NCBI GenBank assembly: GCA_937880705.1
Contig: CALGRZ010000068.1
Location: 73,374 to 137,373 of the forward strand
DNA from: an uncultured Alistipes sp.
Lineage (GTDB): Bacteria > Bacteroidota > Bacteroidia > Bacteroidales > Rikenellaceae
Direction of reading: 5' to 3'
Length of the DNA: 64,000 bases
The first letter of the stretch is position 1. The number at the start of each line of letters is the position of its first letter. A program made the position numbers and the translations under genes. Below are positions 45,078 to 52,199 of the stretch, piece after piece. The notes under the pieces are model-generated. The model worked only from the letters and a program-made list of their open reading frames with translations, had not been told where the DNA came from and did not search any database.

Positions 45078-45950
45078 TTATAATATATTGAGCACCTGCT
45101 CCTTAATCTTCTCCAACTCATCCTTCATCTTAACCACCAGACGCTGCATATTGGCCTCATTCGACTTCGAGCCCATGGTGTTGATCTCGCGACCCAACTC
45201 CTGTGCTATAAAGCCCAACTTTCGACCCGGAGCATCCTCCTCGGCAGCTACCTCACGGAAGTAGCGGCAGTGGTTGTCGAGGCGCACCTTCTCCTCAGTG
45301 ATATCGAGCTTCTCGATGTAGAATATCATCTCCTGCTCCAGACGGTTGTGGTCTACCTCAATCTGCATCTTCTCGATATGCTCGCGTATGCGACTCTTGA
45401 TCACCTCCACGCGGGCAGACTCGTAGGGCTCCACCTCATGGCGATACTGCTCGATAAGGTAGATGCGCTTGAGTAGGTCGGCGATGAGTATCGCGCCCTC
45501 CTGACGACGGAAATCATCGAGCTGTTGTGCTGCAATCTTCGTAGCCTCGACAATAGCCTTCAGCTCCGCATCGGAGACCTCCTGCTCCTCGGTAGTCACC
45601 ACATCGGGCATACGCAACACAGCCTGCATCAGTGCATCATCACCCGCCACTACTGCCGACTCGCCACACACCCTGCGCAGCTCCTCGGCATAGGCCTTGA
45701 AAGCCTCGGCATTGATATGTGCCGATGTCTCGGCCACAGCAGCCTCAAACGATATGAAGCAGTCCACCTTACCACGTTGTAGCTCACGGGTAACAATGTT
45801 GCGCACCTCTGCCTCGGCAGCACGATATCTGCCGGGCAGCTTTATAGATAGATCCAACTGCTTCGAGTTCAGCGAGCGCAGCTCGACGCGAAACTTCTTA
45901 TCGCCGGCCAGTGCCTCACCCTTACCGAAGCCTGTCATTGATTTTATCAT
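45078..45950 (-). CDS. yicC: YicC family endoribonuclease
   Basis: 290 aa; N-terminal MIKSMTGFGKGEA and C-terminal GRKLGFIAQELGREINTMGSKSNE are the family hallmarks. YicC acts as an RNase in E. coli, degrading a small RNA. First gene of the operon with gmk and nadD; a TAcaTTTG box lies at 45999-45992, about 42 nt before the ATG. Confidence 0.95.
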   Translation of the reverse strand: MIKSMTGFGKGEALAGDKKFRVELRSLNSKQLDLSIKLPGRYRAAEAEVRNIVTRELQRGKVDCFISFEAAVAETSAHINAEAFKAYAEELRRVCGESAVVAGDDALMQAVLRMPDVVTTEEQEVSDAELKAIVEATKIAAQQLDDFRRQEGAILIADLLKRIYLIEQYRHEVEPYESARVEVIKSRIREHIEKMQIEVDHNRLEQEMIFYIEKLDITEEKVRLDNHCRYFREVAAEEDAPGRKLGFIAQELGREINTMGSKSNEANMQRLVVKMKDELEKIKEQVLNIL

Positions 45951-46070
45951 AGATAAACTCTTTTAAGTTCGGATACAAGTACAATATCTCGCAAATGTAC
46001 AAATTTTATTTGAAAAAACTGCTATACCACGACCAAATAATTTAGTCACAGCGCGCTGTTGCGCAGTAGA

Positions 46071-46160
46071 TGGGAGGTGATGGGGATTGACGGAAGTTGA
46101 TTGGGCTGAATACGATTTGATAGGAATTAATAGGAGTTGATGGGACTTGATAGGAAATAT
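46071..46160 (+). repeat. Degenerate 10-bp tandem array, nine units
   Basis: Nine consecutive 10-bp units with consensus near TRGGARTTGA (for example TGGGAGGTGA, TAGGAGTTGA, TGGGACTTGA). No gene runs through it. Its sequence is largely complementary to the shorter array at 46189-46228, so the two can pair as a long imperfect hairpin. Confidence 0.8.
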
Positions 46161-46188
46161 GGGGTATTGCGCGACTGCGAGTACATTC

Positions 46189-46228
46189 TCCCTATTTAGT
46201 CCTATCCAGTCCTATTTAGTCCTATTTC
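46189..46228 (+). repeat. Inverted partner array, four 10-bp units
   Basis: Units CCTATTTAGT, CCTATCCAGT, CCTATTTAGT and a partial CCTATTTCTC, preceded by CTCC. Their reverse complement is TAGGACTAAA-like, matching the unit of the left array over about 36 bp with roughly nine differences. Confidence 0.75.
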
Positions 46229-46325
46229 TCCCCTTTTACACCCAGCAACCCCCACGCCGACCGGATCTTGATTGTTCAATCTGCCGTGGGTCGAACGTTC
46301 GCTGCAGCCGAGTGCAAACCAAGAA

Positions 46326-46428
46326 GGAGCAGTCAATCGAAGATTGTTGCCATTGGCTGACATTGACTGAAAAGTATTTTCAAAGACAATGTCAGCCAAT
46401 GGCAAAAGTTGCGTAGCAACACTGCTCC
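46326..46428. other. 103-nt element folding into a four-way junction
   Basis: Closing stem 46326-46333 with 46421-46428 (8 bp). Arm A 46334-46338/46342-46346 (5 bp, loop GAA). Arm B 46347-46365/46387-46405 (19 bp perfect), then a small internal loop and 46368-46373/46377-46382 (6 bp, loop GTA). Arm C 46408-46412/46416-46420 (5 bp, loop GTA). Only two bases (46406-46407) are unpaired at the junction. All pairs are Watson-Crick, so both strands fold equally. No family recognised; could be a cruciform DNA site, a mobile-element end or a structured RNA. Confidence 0.75.
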
Positions 46429-46465
46429 ACGCAGATAAGTCTGCCGAGGCGCCACCGAAGCGTCT

Positions 46466-46483
46466 GACCCCGGCTCCGAGTAC
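46466..46483 (+). repeat. Inverted copy of the tRNA-Leu 3' end
   Basis: These 18 bp match the last 17 nt of tRNA-Leu plus one flanking base at 17 of 18 positions, but on the opposite strand (the tRNA copy is 46521-46538). The copies flank the tRNA terminator hairpin, so they are inverted, not direct repeats. Confidence 0.75.
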
Positions 46484-46518
46484 AAAAAAAGAGAGAGAAA
46501 CTCTCGTTCCTCTCTCTT
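46484..46518 (-). terminator. tRNA-Leu terminator
   Basis: 9-bp purine/pyrimidine stem (46489-46497 with 46510-46518), 12-nt loop, T-run on the minus strand; 4 nt after the mature tRNA end. Confidence 0.85.
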
Positions 46519-46521
46519 CAG

Positions 46522-46605
46522 TACCCGGAGCCGGGGTCGAACCGGCACAGGGGTGAACCTACTGGTGTTTGAGACCAGCGCGTCTACCGATTCCGCCATC
46601 CGGGC
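46522..46605 (-). tRNA. tRNA-Leu (CAA)
   Basis: 84 nt without encoded CCA. Acceptor GCCCGGA/TCCGGGT (first pair G-U), D-loop with GG, anticodon stem CTGGT/ACCAG with loop CTCAAAC giving anticodon CAA, a long class II variable arm, and T-arm GCCGG TTCGACC CCGGC. Reads UUG codons. Has its own promoter and terminator. Confidence 0.95.
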
Positions 46606-46629
46606 ATCAGATTGCTCTGATTTGGTGCG

Positions 46630-46660
46630 CAAATATACGCACTTTTTTCGTATCTCCAAA
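46630..46660 (-). promoter_or_regulatory. tRNA-Leu promoter
   Basis: On the minus strand TTTG (46660-46657), 19-nt spacer, TATATTTG (46637-46630) followed by CGC. The -33 region reads TTTTGGAG, as at the tRNA-CAT promoter. Confidence 0.85.
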
Positions 46661-46689
46661 ATTTTTGGTCACTTTTTTCTTCCGACGGC

Positions 46690-47151
46690 CTATCGTATCC
46701 TATCCAGCGAGCGCACCAGCAGCTCATCCTTGAAGATAGCACGACCTGCGAGGTATGTCAGCACAAGCGACACCAAGGGCATCAGCGCAGCCCAGCCCAG
46801 CTGCTTATGGTCAATCTCGACACCCTCCAGAGCATTGTGCACCGAGAGCCAATAGTATATCGCAATGAAGGCCACAGCACCCAACAGCAGCACCATCTCG
46901 GCACCACAGAGGCGCACCTGCAGCTGACGACGCTTAAAGAGAAAGATGGTTACAAAGGGCAGCAACGTAGCCACAGTAAGCACTATACCCATCCATACGG
47001 TTGTGAGGCTCTCACCGCCACCTGCAAGCTCAAAGGCCGTGAGTGTGAAGCAGGTGTCACCAGCTTGAAATGTTGCAATAGGGAGAAATAGGGTCATGGC
47101 CATAAGTGCCGTTACTGCCAACAGATAGAGGGTTTGAATACGCTGTATCAT
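46690..47151 (-). CDS. DUF4293 family membrane protein
   Basis: 153 aa with four hydrophobic segments (TLYLLAVTALMAMTLFLPIATF; WMGIVLTVATLLPFVTIFLF; MVLLLGAVAFIAIYYWL; LMPLVSLVLTYLAGRAI) and starting MIQRIQTLYL, as I recall for DUF4293 of Bacteroidetes. Function unknown. Downstream of the GT2 gene by 14 bp, last gene of a run from mltG. Confidence 0.83.
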   Translation of the reverse strand: MIQRIQTLYLLAVTALMAMTLFLPIATFQAGDTCFTLTAFELAGGGESLTTVWMGIVLTVATLLPFVTIFLFKRRQLQVRLCGAEMVLLLGAVAFIAIYYWLSVHNALEGVEIDHKQLGWAALMPLVSLVLTYLAGRAIFKDELLVRSLDRIR

Positions 47152-47165
47152 AGTTATTTAAGTTT

Positions 47166-48131
47166 TTATTTATCAATAGTTTCATCAATAAGATAGCTGT
47201 TGCGGTCTGTCGAGCGGCGGTTGATCAACTCACCGATGAAACCCGCCAGGAAGAGCTGCACGCCGAGCACTATGGCCAACAGCGCAAGGTAGAACAGAGG
47301 CTGCTCCGTGACACCGCGCCACACCAGACCATGCGCCTGTGAGTATAGCTTCTCGGCAATGACCCAGACAGTGGTTATGCCACCCACCAGGAACATCAAC
47401 GTGCCGAGGCCTCCGAAGAGGTACATCGGTGAACGGCCAAAGTGCGACATGAACGATACGGTGATAAGGTCGAGATAGCCCTTCACCATGCGCTCCAGAC
47501 CGAACTTCGACTTACCATACTTACGTTCGTGGTGCTCCACCACCTTCTCGCCAATACGTCTAAAGCCCGCATGTTTAGCCAAGATGGGTATATAGCGGTG
47601 CATCTCGCCATAAACCTCTATTGACTTAACCACCTTACGGCGATAGGCCTTAAGTCCGCAGTTGAAGTCGTGGAGTTTAATGCCCGACATCAGGCGTGCC
47701 GTGAGGTTAAAAAACTTGCTCGGCCAACGCTTGCCAATAGGATCATGGCGACGGCGTTTCCAGCCCGACACAATGTCGTAACCCTCCTCGAGTATCATGC
47801 GACGCATCTGCGGAATCTCATCGGGCGAGTCCTGAAGGTCGGCATCCATAGTGAAGACCACCTCGCCCTCGGCCATGTCGAAGCCGCAGTAGAGTGCTGC
47901 CGACTTGCCATAGTTGCGGGCAAAGCTGATGGCGCGTATCGCCGTATAGCGCACCGAGAGCTCCTTAACCACCTCCCACGATCGGTCCGTAGAGCCGTCA
48001 TCGACCATTATAATCTCGTAGTTCAGGCCATTGGCCACAGCCACGCGGTCTATCCACGCCACAAGTTCGGGCAGCGACTCCTCCTCATTATAGAGGGGTA
48101 CAACGACAGATATATCCAATTTATGCTCCAT
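47166..48131 (-). CDS. Glycosyltransferase family 2, DPM1/GtrB-like
   Basis: 321 aa. Catalytic domain: ISVVVPLYNEEESLPELV, VDDGSTDRSWEVV, FTMDADLQDSPDE (metal-binding), SGWKRRRHDP, LHDFNCGLKAYRR. Two C-terminal transmembrane helices (YLFGGLGTLMFLVGGI; FYLALLAIVLGVQLFLAGF). Such enzymes attach sugars to polyprenyl phosphate. I start at MEHKLDISVV (48131), overlapping the DUF4199 stop by 11 bp; the frame itself continues to 48167. Confidence 0.92.
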   Translation of the reverse strand: MEHKLDISVVVPLYNEEESLPELVAWIDRVAVANGLNYEIIMVDDGSTDRSWEVVKELSVRYTAIRAISFARNYGKSAALYCGFDMAEGEVVFTMDADLQDSPDEIPQMRRMILEEGYDIVSGWKRRRHDPIGKRWPSKFFNLTARLMSGIKLHDFNCGLKAYRRKVVKSIEVYGEMHRYIPILAKHAGFRRIGEKVVEHHERKYGKSKFGLERMVKGYLDLITVSFMSHFGRSPMYLFGGLGTLMFLVGGITTVWVIAEKLYSQAHGLVWRGVTEQPLFYLALLAIVLGVQLFLAGFIGELINRRSTDRNSYLIDETIDK

Positions 48132-48717
48132 AGCTATCATCTTCATTGGGTGTATACTTCGGCTCACGACGTACCGTGGCAGCTACGGCCAACGACAGCA
48201 CCGCCCCGAGTGTCAGGTAATTATATACCGAGCTAACGATATTGTCGAACATCGTAGGTGCCGTGCTGTTGCGCATAGCCTCGCGCATATCGTCAAACAG
48301 TCGTCCGTATGTCGAAGGCATGCCCATGCCCTGAATCATCGCCTCGTACTTATCCATCAGCGACATATATCCCGCAACAAAGCTGTCGTAGCCCACAATG
48401 GTGATGTAGATGTGGTACATAACTCCCACGATGATGGCGGCAAGTATTATGAGCATCATCGAAAAGCTCCATGCTCGACCAAACGTAAAGCCCTCCTTGG
48501 GGTCGCAGTGCGAGGCACGCAGACGGCTAAACCTGAAGAGCATCCACACATAGGCCACCACCGAGAGTATCCACTCTGCGACGAATACGAAGCCGATGCC
48601 CACATCCTCGCCCGTGAACATGGCCCACGTCTCGTAGATACGCGACAGACCCATCACAAGGCCAACTATTGCACCATATTTCAGTGCATCATTCCAAAAA
48701 CTGTTTACCTGTACCAT
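48121..48717 (-). CDS. DUF4199 family membrane protein
   Basis: 198 aa with four predicted membrane helices; N-terminal FWNDALKYGAIVGLVMGLSR and the central TFGRAWSFSMMLIILAAIIVGVMYHIY are typical of DUF4199, a Bacteroidetes family often next to a GT2 gene, as here. Function unknown. It sits 2 bp after mltG and overlaps the GT2 start. Confidence 0.87.
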   Translation of the reverse strand: MVQVNSFWNDALKYGAIVGLVMGLSRIYETWAMFTGEDVGIGFVFVAEWILSVVAYVWMLFRFSRLRASHCDPKEGFTFGRAWSFSMMLIILAAIIVGVMYHIYITIVGYDSFVAGYMSLMDKYEAMIQGMGMPSTYGRLFDDMREAMRNSTAPTMFDNIVSSVYNYLTLGAVLSLAVAATVRREPKYTPNEDDSYGA

Positions 48718-48719
48718 AG

Positions 48720-49736
48720 TTATCTGATGTTCATTCTCTCCAGTGCACGGTGGTAGGCCGCAGCGTTACGCTCATGCTCGGCGTGTGTGCGTGCGAAGTT
48801 ATGCCTGCCATCCATCTCGGGACGTGCGCAGAAGTAGTAGTAGTCATGTCTTTCATAGTTCAACACCGCCTCAATGGCCGCCATATCGGGCATGGCAATG
48901 GGCGTAGGCGGTAGACCCAAGTGCTTGTAGGTGTTGTAGGGCGACTCCACCTCCAGATGGCGGAAGAGGATGCGCTTCAACGTAGGATCACCCACAGCAT
49001 ACTTCACCGTGGGGTCTGCCTGCAAGGGCATATCTCGCTTCAGACGATTCATATAGACACCCGCCACGCGCGCCATCTCATCTTGAGCGTTGGTCTCTTC
49101 ATGAACTATTGATGCCAACGTCATAACCTCAAACGAGTTAAGACCAATATCCTCGAGCTTTGCTTTACGCGAGGCATCACCCCAAAACCTATCCGACTCG
49201 CCCTTCATCTTACGCACCAGCTCGGCAGGTTCGATGTCGGGATAGACCTCGTATGTATTGGGTATAAATATCGAAAACATAGCCTCGGCACTGTCAAAGC
49301 CCATCTCGCGCATAAGGCTCTCACTACGCAACGCCTCGAGCATCTCACCCTGCGATGCATCGATCTGTCGTGCTATCTTCTCGGCCAAAGCCTCGGGTGT
49401 GCGCGCATTATTTATCGTAAGACGCACAGCACGGCTATTGCCAATCTTAAGCATACGGGCCACCACAATAACGCTCATACCCGGCTCAAGGATATACTCT
49501 CCCGGCTTAAGGGTCTCGCGCAGGTTGATATGGTTGGCATAGAAGTCGAAGGCGAGGTCGTGATCCACTACCTCGTGCACCTTGGCTATATTTGAGGTAT
49601 AATCCTCATCGGCCATAATGCGCACCGTACACCTCTCATCCACAGCCGAGCCATAGAAGAGCGAGTATGCCGCCAAGCCCATAACAGCCACAGCAGCAGC
49701 CACAAAGAGCAGTATGCCAAGAATTTTCTTAATCAT
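48720..49736 (-). CDS. mltG: Endolytic transglycosylase MltG
   Basis: Cleaves nascent glycan strands in the periplasm and sets their length. 338 aa with one N-terminal membrane anchor (LLFVAAAVAVMGLAAYSLF), a LysM-like region (LKPGEYILEPGMSVIVVARML), and the YceG domain with catalytic Glu in ASIVHEETN and motif PLQADPTVKYAVG. TATCTTTG (49761-49754) lies 18 nt upstream. First gene of the DUF4199-GT2-DUF4293 run. Confidence 0.93.
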   Translation of the reverse strand: MIKKILGILLFVAAAVAVMGLAAYSLFYGSAVDERCTVRIMADEDYTSNIAKVHEVVDHDLAFDFYANHINLRETLKPGEYILEPGMSVIVVARMLKIGNSRAVRLTINNARTPEALAEKIARQIDASQGEMLEALRSESLMREMGFDSAEAMFSIFIPNTYEVYPDIEPAELVRKMKGESDRFWGDASRKAKLEDIGLNSFEVMTLASIVHEETNAQDEMARVAGVYMNRLKRDMPLQADPTVKYAVGDPTLKRILFRHLEVESPYNTYKHLGLPPTPIAMPDMAAIEAVLNYERHDYYYFCARPEMDGRHNFARTHAEHERNAAAYHRALERMNIR

Positions 49737-49749
49737 TATTCAAAAAATT

Positions 49750-49780
49750 TTTGCAAAGATACATTTTTTTTGTACTTTTG
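49750..49780. promoter_or_regulatory. ffs promoter (+) overlapping the mltG -7 box (-)
   Basis: Plus strand: TTTG (49750-49753), exactly 19 nt, TACTTTTG (49773-49780), 6 nt before the RNA start. Minus strand: TATCTTTG (49761-49754) of mltG lies inside the ffs spacer, so both promoters cannot be occupied together. Confidence 0.8.
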
Positions 49781-49785
49781 TGCCC

Positions 49786-49889
49786 GGGTAAGTCTTATAC
49801 GACCAGCTCCTACAGAACTCCCCCAGGCGAGGAATCGAGCAAGGGTATGTGGTTGTAGCGGTGCGATATAAGTAGCTTACCCTCTTTTT
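49786..49889 (+). ncRNA. ffs: Bacterial small SRP RNA (4.5S)
   Basis: About 100 nt folding into one long hairpin: GGGTAAG pairs with CTTACCC at the ends, CTTATA with TATAAG, CTACA with TGTAG. The apex has the universal SRP domain IV: CAGG, 3-bp CGA/TCG, GGAA tetraloop, AGCA (49824-49841). A perfect promoter lies upstream and TCTTTTTGTTTT follows as terminator tract. It partners the Ffh encoded at 10661. Confidence 0.9.
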
Positions 49890-49900
49890 GTTTTATGGGG

Positions 49901-50506
49901 CTACCCCACCACAACACCGCTCATCGCGGCCATCACCACGTCGGTAAGCATCCACACCACAACCATCACAACGAGATAGAGCAGCACACTCACCACACCG
50001 CTGCGCTTACAAGCCGCACTGAAGGCCACATAGCACCAGTAGAGGTACCACATCACAACTACGCCACACAGCACCGCCATAAGCCATCCGTAGAGTGGAT
50101 CGCCGGCAATGGCCTGCGCAGGGTCTGCCATGAACGAGGCGTAGGCTACGCGCTGTCCCTTGAAGAGTGCCGGCACCATCAAGAGGTTTACGGGCCAATG
50201 GGCATAGAGCACACGGCCAAAGAGCTCCTCGACACCCGTCTTACGGTTGCGTATAACGGCCACGGTGAAGAGTGGCACTGCCGAGACAATCCATATCACA
50301 AGGTTGAAGAGCACAACCCATATCAGGGGCACATAGCCCGAAACATTATACCCCACAAGTGAGGTGGGTACAAGGCGGAAGTACCACCCCACCATCGAGC
50401 CCACAATAAGCCACGCCACGCCCCACAGCAGAGCATTGCGCGCACCAATATTTGCGGGGTGGTCTATGAGGCGCACCAGCCACGATCTTTCTCTCTTTAC
50501 GGCCAT
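49901..50506 (-). CDS. Yip1-like integral membrane protein
   Basis: 201 aa with five hydrophobic segments (ALLWGVAWLIVGSMVGWYF; LIWVVLFNLVIWIVSAVPLF; GWLMAVLCGVVVMWYLYWCYVAF; VLLYLVVMVVVWMLTD), the layout of Yip1/YIPF-like proteins. Function unknown. It follows the outer-membrane barrel gene on the minus strand by 5 bp, so belongs to the TPR-barrel operon. Confidence 0.7.
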   Translation of the reverse strand: MAVKRERSWLVRLIDHPANIGARNALLWGVAWLIVGSMVGWYFRLVPTSLVGYNVSGYVPLIWVVLFNLVIWIVSAVPLFTVAVIRNRKTGVEELFGRVLYAHWPVNLLMVPALFKGQRVAYASFMADPAQAIAGDPLYGWLMAVLCGVVVMWYLYWCYVAFSAACKRSGVVSVLLYLVVMVVVWMLTDVVMAAMSGVVVG

Positions 50507-50511
50507 CGTCG

Positions 50512-52191
50512 TTAGAAGTTAAGTTTCACACCGGCATTGAAGCCGGCTCCCATACGGTAGTAGTATGCCCAATCAAAAATCTTGCTATTAAGCAGGTTAA
50601 AGCCATCTGCATATACCTCGATGAGGTGCGACACACGGAAGCTCACACCGGCACGCAGATCCACCTTCACAGACTCATCAAAGGCGATGGTCACCTCACC
50701 CGCCGCATCCTTGGCAGATGACCAGCGACGACGACCTATAAGCTCGGCACCTGCATAGAACTTCCAACGCTTCAGCGTATACTCCGCACGCAGGTCGGCC
50801 GTCATACGCGGATCCGACGAGCAGTAGGCCGAGCGTGTGTTGTTGGCATGTGCATGAAAGCCCAGATCGATGATCAGACCTCCCACGGGCTGTATCTCCG
50901 CCTCGACACCAAAGAAGAGGCGGTTGTTGGCTGCAGTAGTAAAGCCGAAGAGCCCCGTATCGTAGAGATACCAGAAGAGCTGATCACGCATAAAGTTACC
51001 ACCCACATAGGCTCTATAGGCAAACCTGTTGGCCAGAGCAGTACCGCTGAAGCCCACCGAGAGGTTGTAGCTGCGGGTATTGGGCAGGGGCGACGTGTGA
51101 TAGAACAACTCGTTGTAGATGTATGGATTCTCCCTATACAGCGACATCATGCTGTTCTGCTCGACCGTCGTCGAGAGCTCGGCATAGGGTGCAAAGGCCG
51201 CTCGTTGCAGGTCTACCACAACCTTGGCACTCGGCATCACAAAGTGCGAGGCCTTATCTCGGTTGCGGACATTGTCGTACATATACTTCAATCCCGCCTC
51301 GATATCCACAATACCGAAGCTGCGCTTGTAGCTGCCACCCAGCCAGAAGCGCATATCGCGATAGCCACCACTATGAGGCTCTGCCCACATGTCGTAGCCG
51401 GCATCCACGCCCACCACATTCTCGCTAAACATACGCGCCAAGCGCACCGAGCCTCCGGCACGATACATCATATCCATGTGCTGTATATCGGTGATCATAG
51501 GCGGCTTATGCTGCCAGAACTCACCATGTGCCTCGACCGAGAAGTTAAGGTGTGTAAGGTCAACAAAGTCGTCGCCATAGCGCACATTCAGCCCCACATC
51601 GTGGAAGCCAAGACGCGAAGCGTACTCACCAACCTCCGCATAGCGGTTATAGATGTCGTAGTCATAGTCGATACATGCCTCAAAAAGGCGTTGTGCAAGA
51701 TAGACACCACCCCTCACATCAAAGCTATTGTTCAGCGCGAAGCTCTGCTGCATGGGACGCAGCACACCATCGCCACCAACACGGCGCATCATATCGCCTA
51801 CATGGTCAACGCCTACGCCAATATAGCCAACATCGGTATTCTGCGAGGCATAGCGCACCGTAGCCATCGTATTGAAGGGGTAGCCGCCGCCCACACGCAC
51901 AAACATACGCTTGGCGCGCGTGAAGTCCCAATATGTCGCCGTCGCGGGGCGGAACTTATGGGCATCCAACTCTATCTGCCACGTCTCGGGCTGCACCGAG
52001 TAGCGTATCTCGGGCTCGATGACCGGCTCATCCGATATGGTTGTCGGCACCATGAGCTTCGTGGCCTCTGAGACCTCGGGAACGTAGATCGTAGTGACCT
52101 CCACACGCTTGCTCTGCTGTGCCATCGCGGCTACCGAGCAGAGGCATAATGCAATCACCACAAGGGGTGTTCTATATCTTCTGTTTCGCAT
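50512..52191 (-). CDS. Outer-membrane beta-barrel protein (TonB-receptor-like barrel without plug)
   Basis: 559 aa; signal peptide MRNRRYRTPLVVIALCLCSVAAMA. The mature chain has alternating aromatic-rich strands and ends in GFNAGVKLNF, with the C-terminal Phe of outer-membrane barrels. VYADGFNLLNSKIFDWAYY is the typical last part of TonB-dependent receptors, but no plug domain is present. It lies 8 bp after the TPR gene in the same operon. Possibly an outer-membrane pore or scaffold working with the TPR protein. Confidence 0.8.
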   Translation of the reverse strand: MRNRRYRTPLVVIALCLCSVAAMAQQSKRVEVTTIYVPEVSEATKLMVPTTISDEPVIEPEIRYSVQPETWQIELDAHKFRPATATYWDFTRAKRMFVRVGGGYPFNTMATVRYASQNTDVGYIGVGVDHVGDMMRRVGGDGVLRPMQQSFALNNSFDVRGGVYLAQRLFEACIDYDYDIYNRYAEVGEYASRLGFHDVGLNVRYGDDFVDLTHLNFSVEAHGEFWQHKPPMITDIQHMDMMYRAGGSVRLARMFSENVVGVDAGYDMWAEPHSGGYRDMRFWLGGSYKRSFGIVDIEAGLKYMYDNVRNRDKASHFVMPSAKVVVDLQRAAFAPYAELSTTVEQNSMMSLYRENPYIYNELFYHTSPLPNTRSYNLSVGFSGTALANRFAYRAYVGGNFMRDQLFWYLYDTGLFGFTTAANNRLFFGVEAEIQPVGGLIIDLGFHAHANNTRSAYCSSDPRMTADLRAEYTLKRWKFYAGAELIGRRRWSSAKDAAGEVTIAFDESVKVDLRAGVSFRVSHLIEVYADGFNLLNSKIFDWAYYYRMGAGFNAGVKLNF

Positions 52192-52199
52192 AATTCAAT

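Noticed and set aside
45951..46070. Additional gene between yicC and the repeat array
   Set aside because: Only the yicC promoter region is seen; short frames here have no start context or recognisable sequence.
46071..46228. CRISPR-like array
   Set aside because: Units are 10 bp, directly adjacent and without spacers; no cas genes in the window.
46466..46538. Integration site of a mobile element at tRNA-Leu
   Set aside because: The tRNA-end copy is inverted, not direct, and no integrase or mobility gene is present; kept only as a structural observation.
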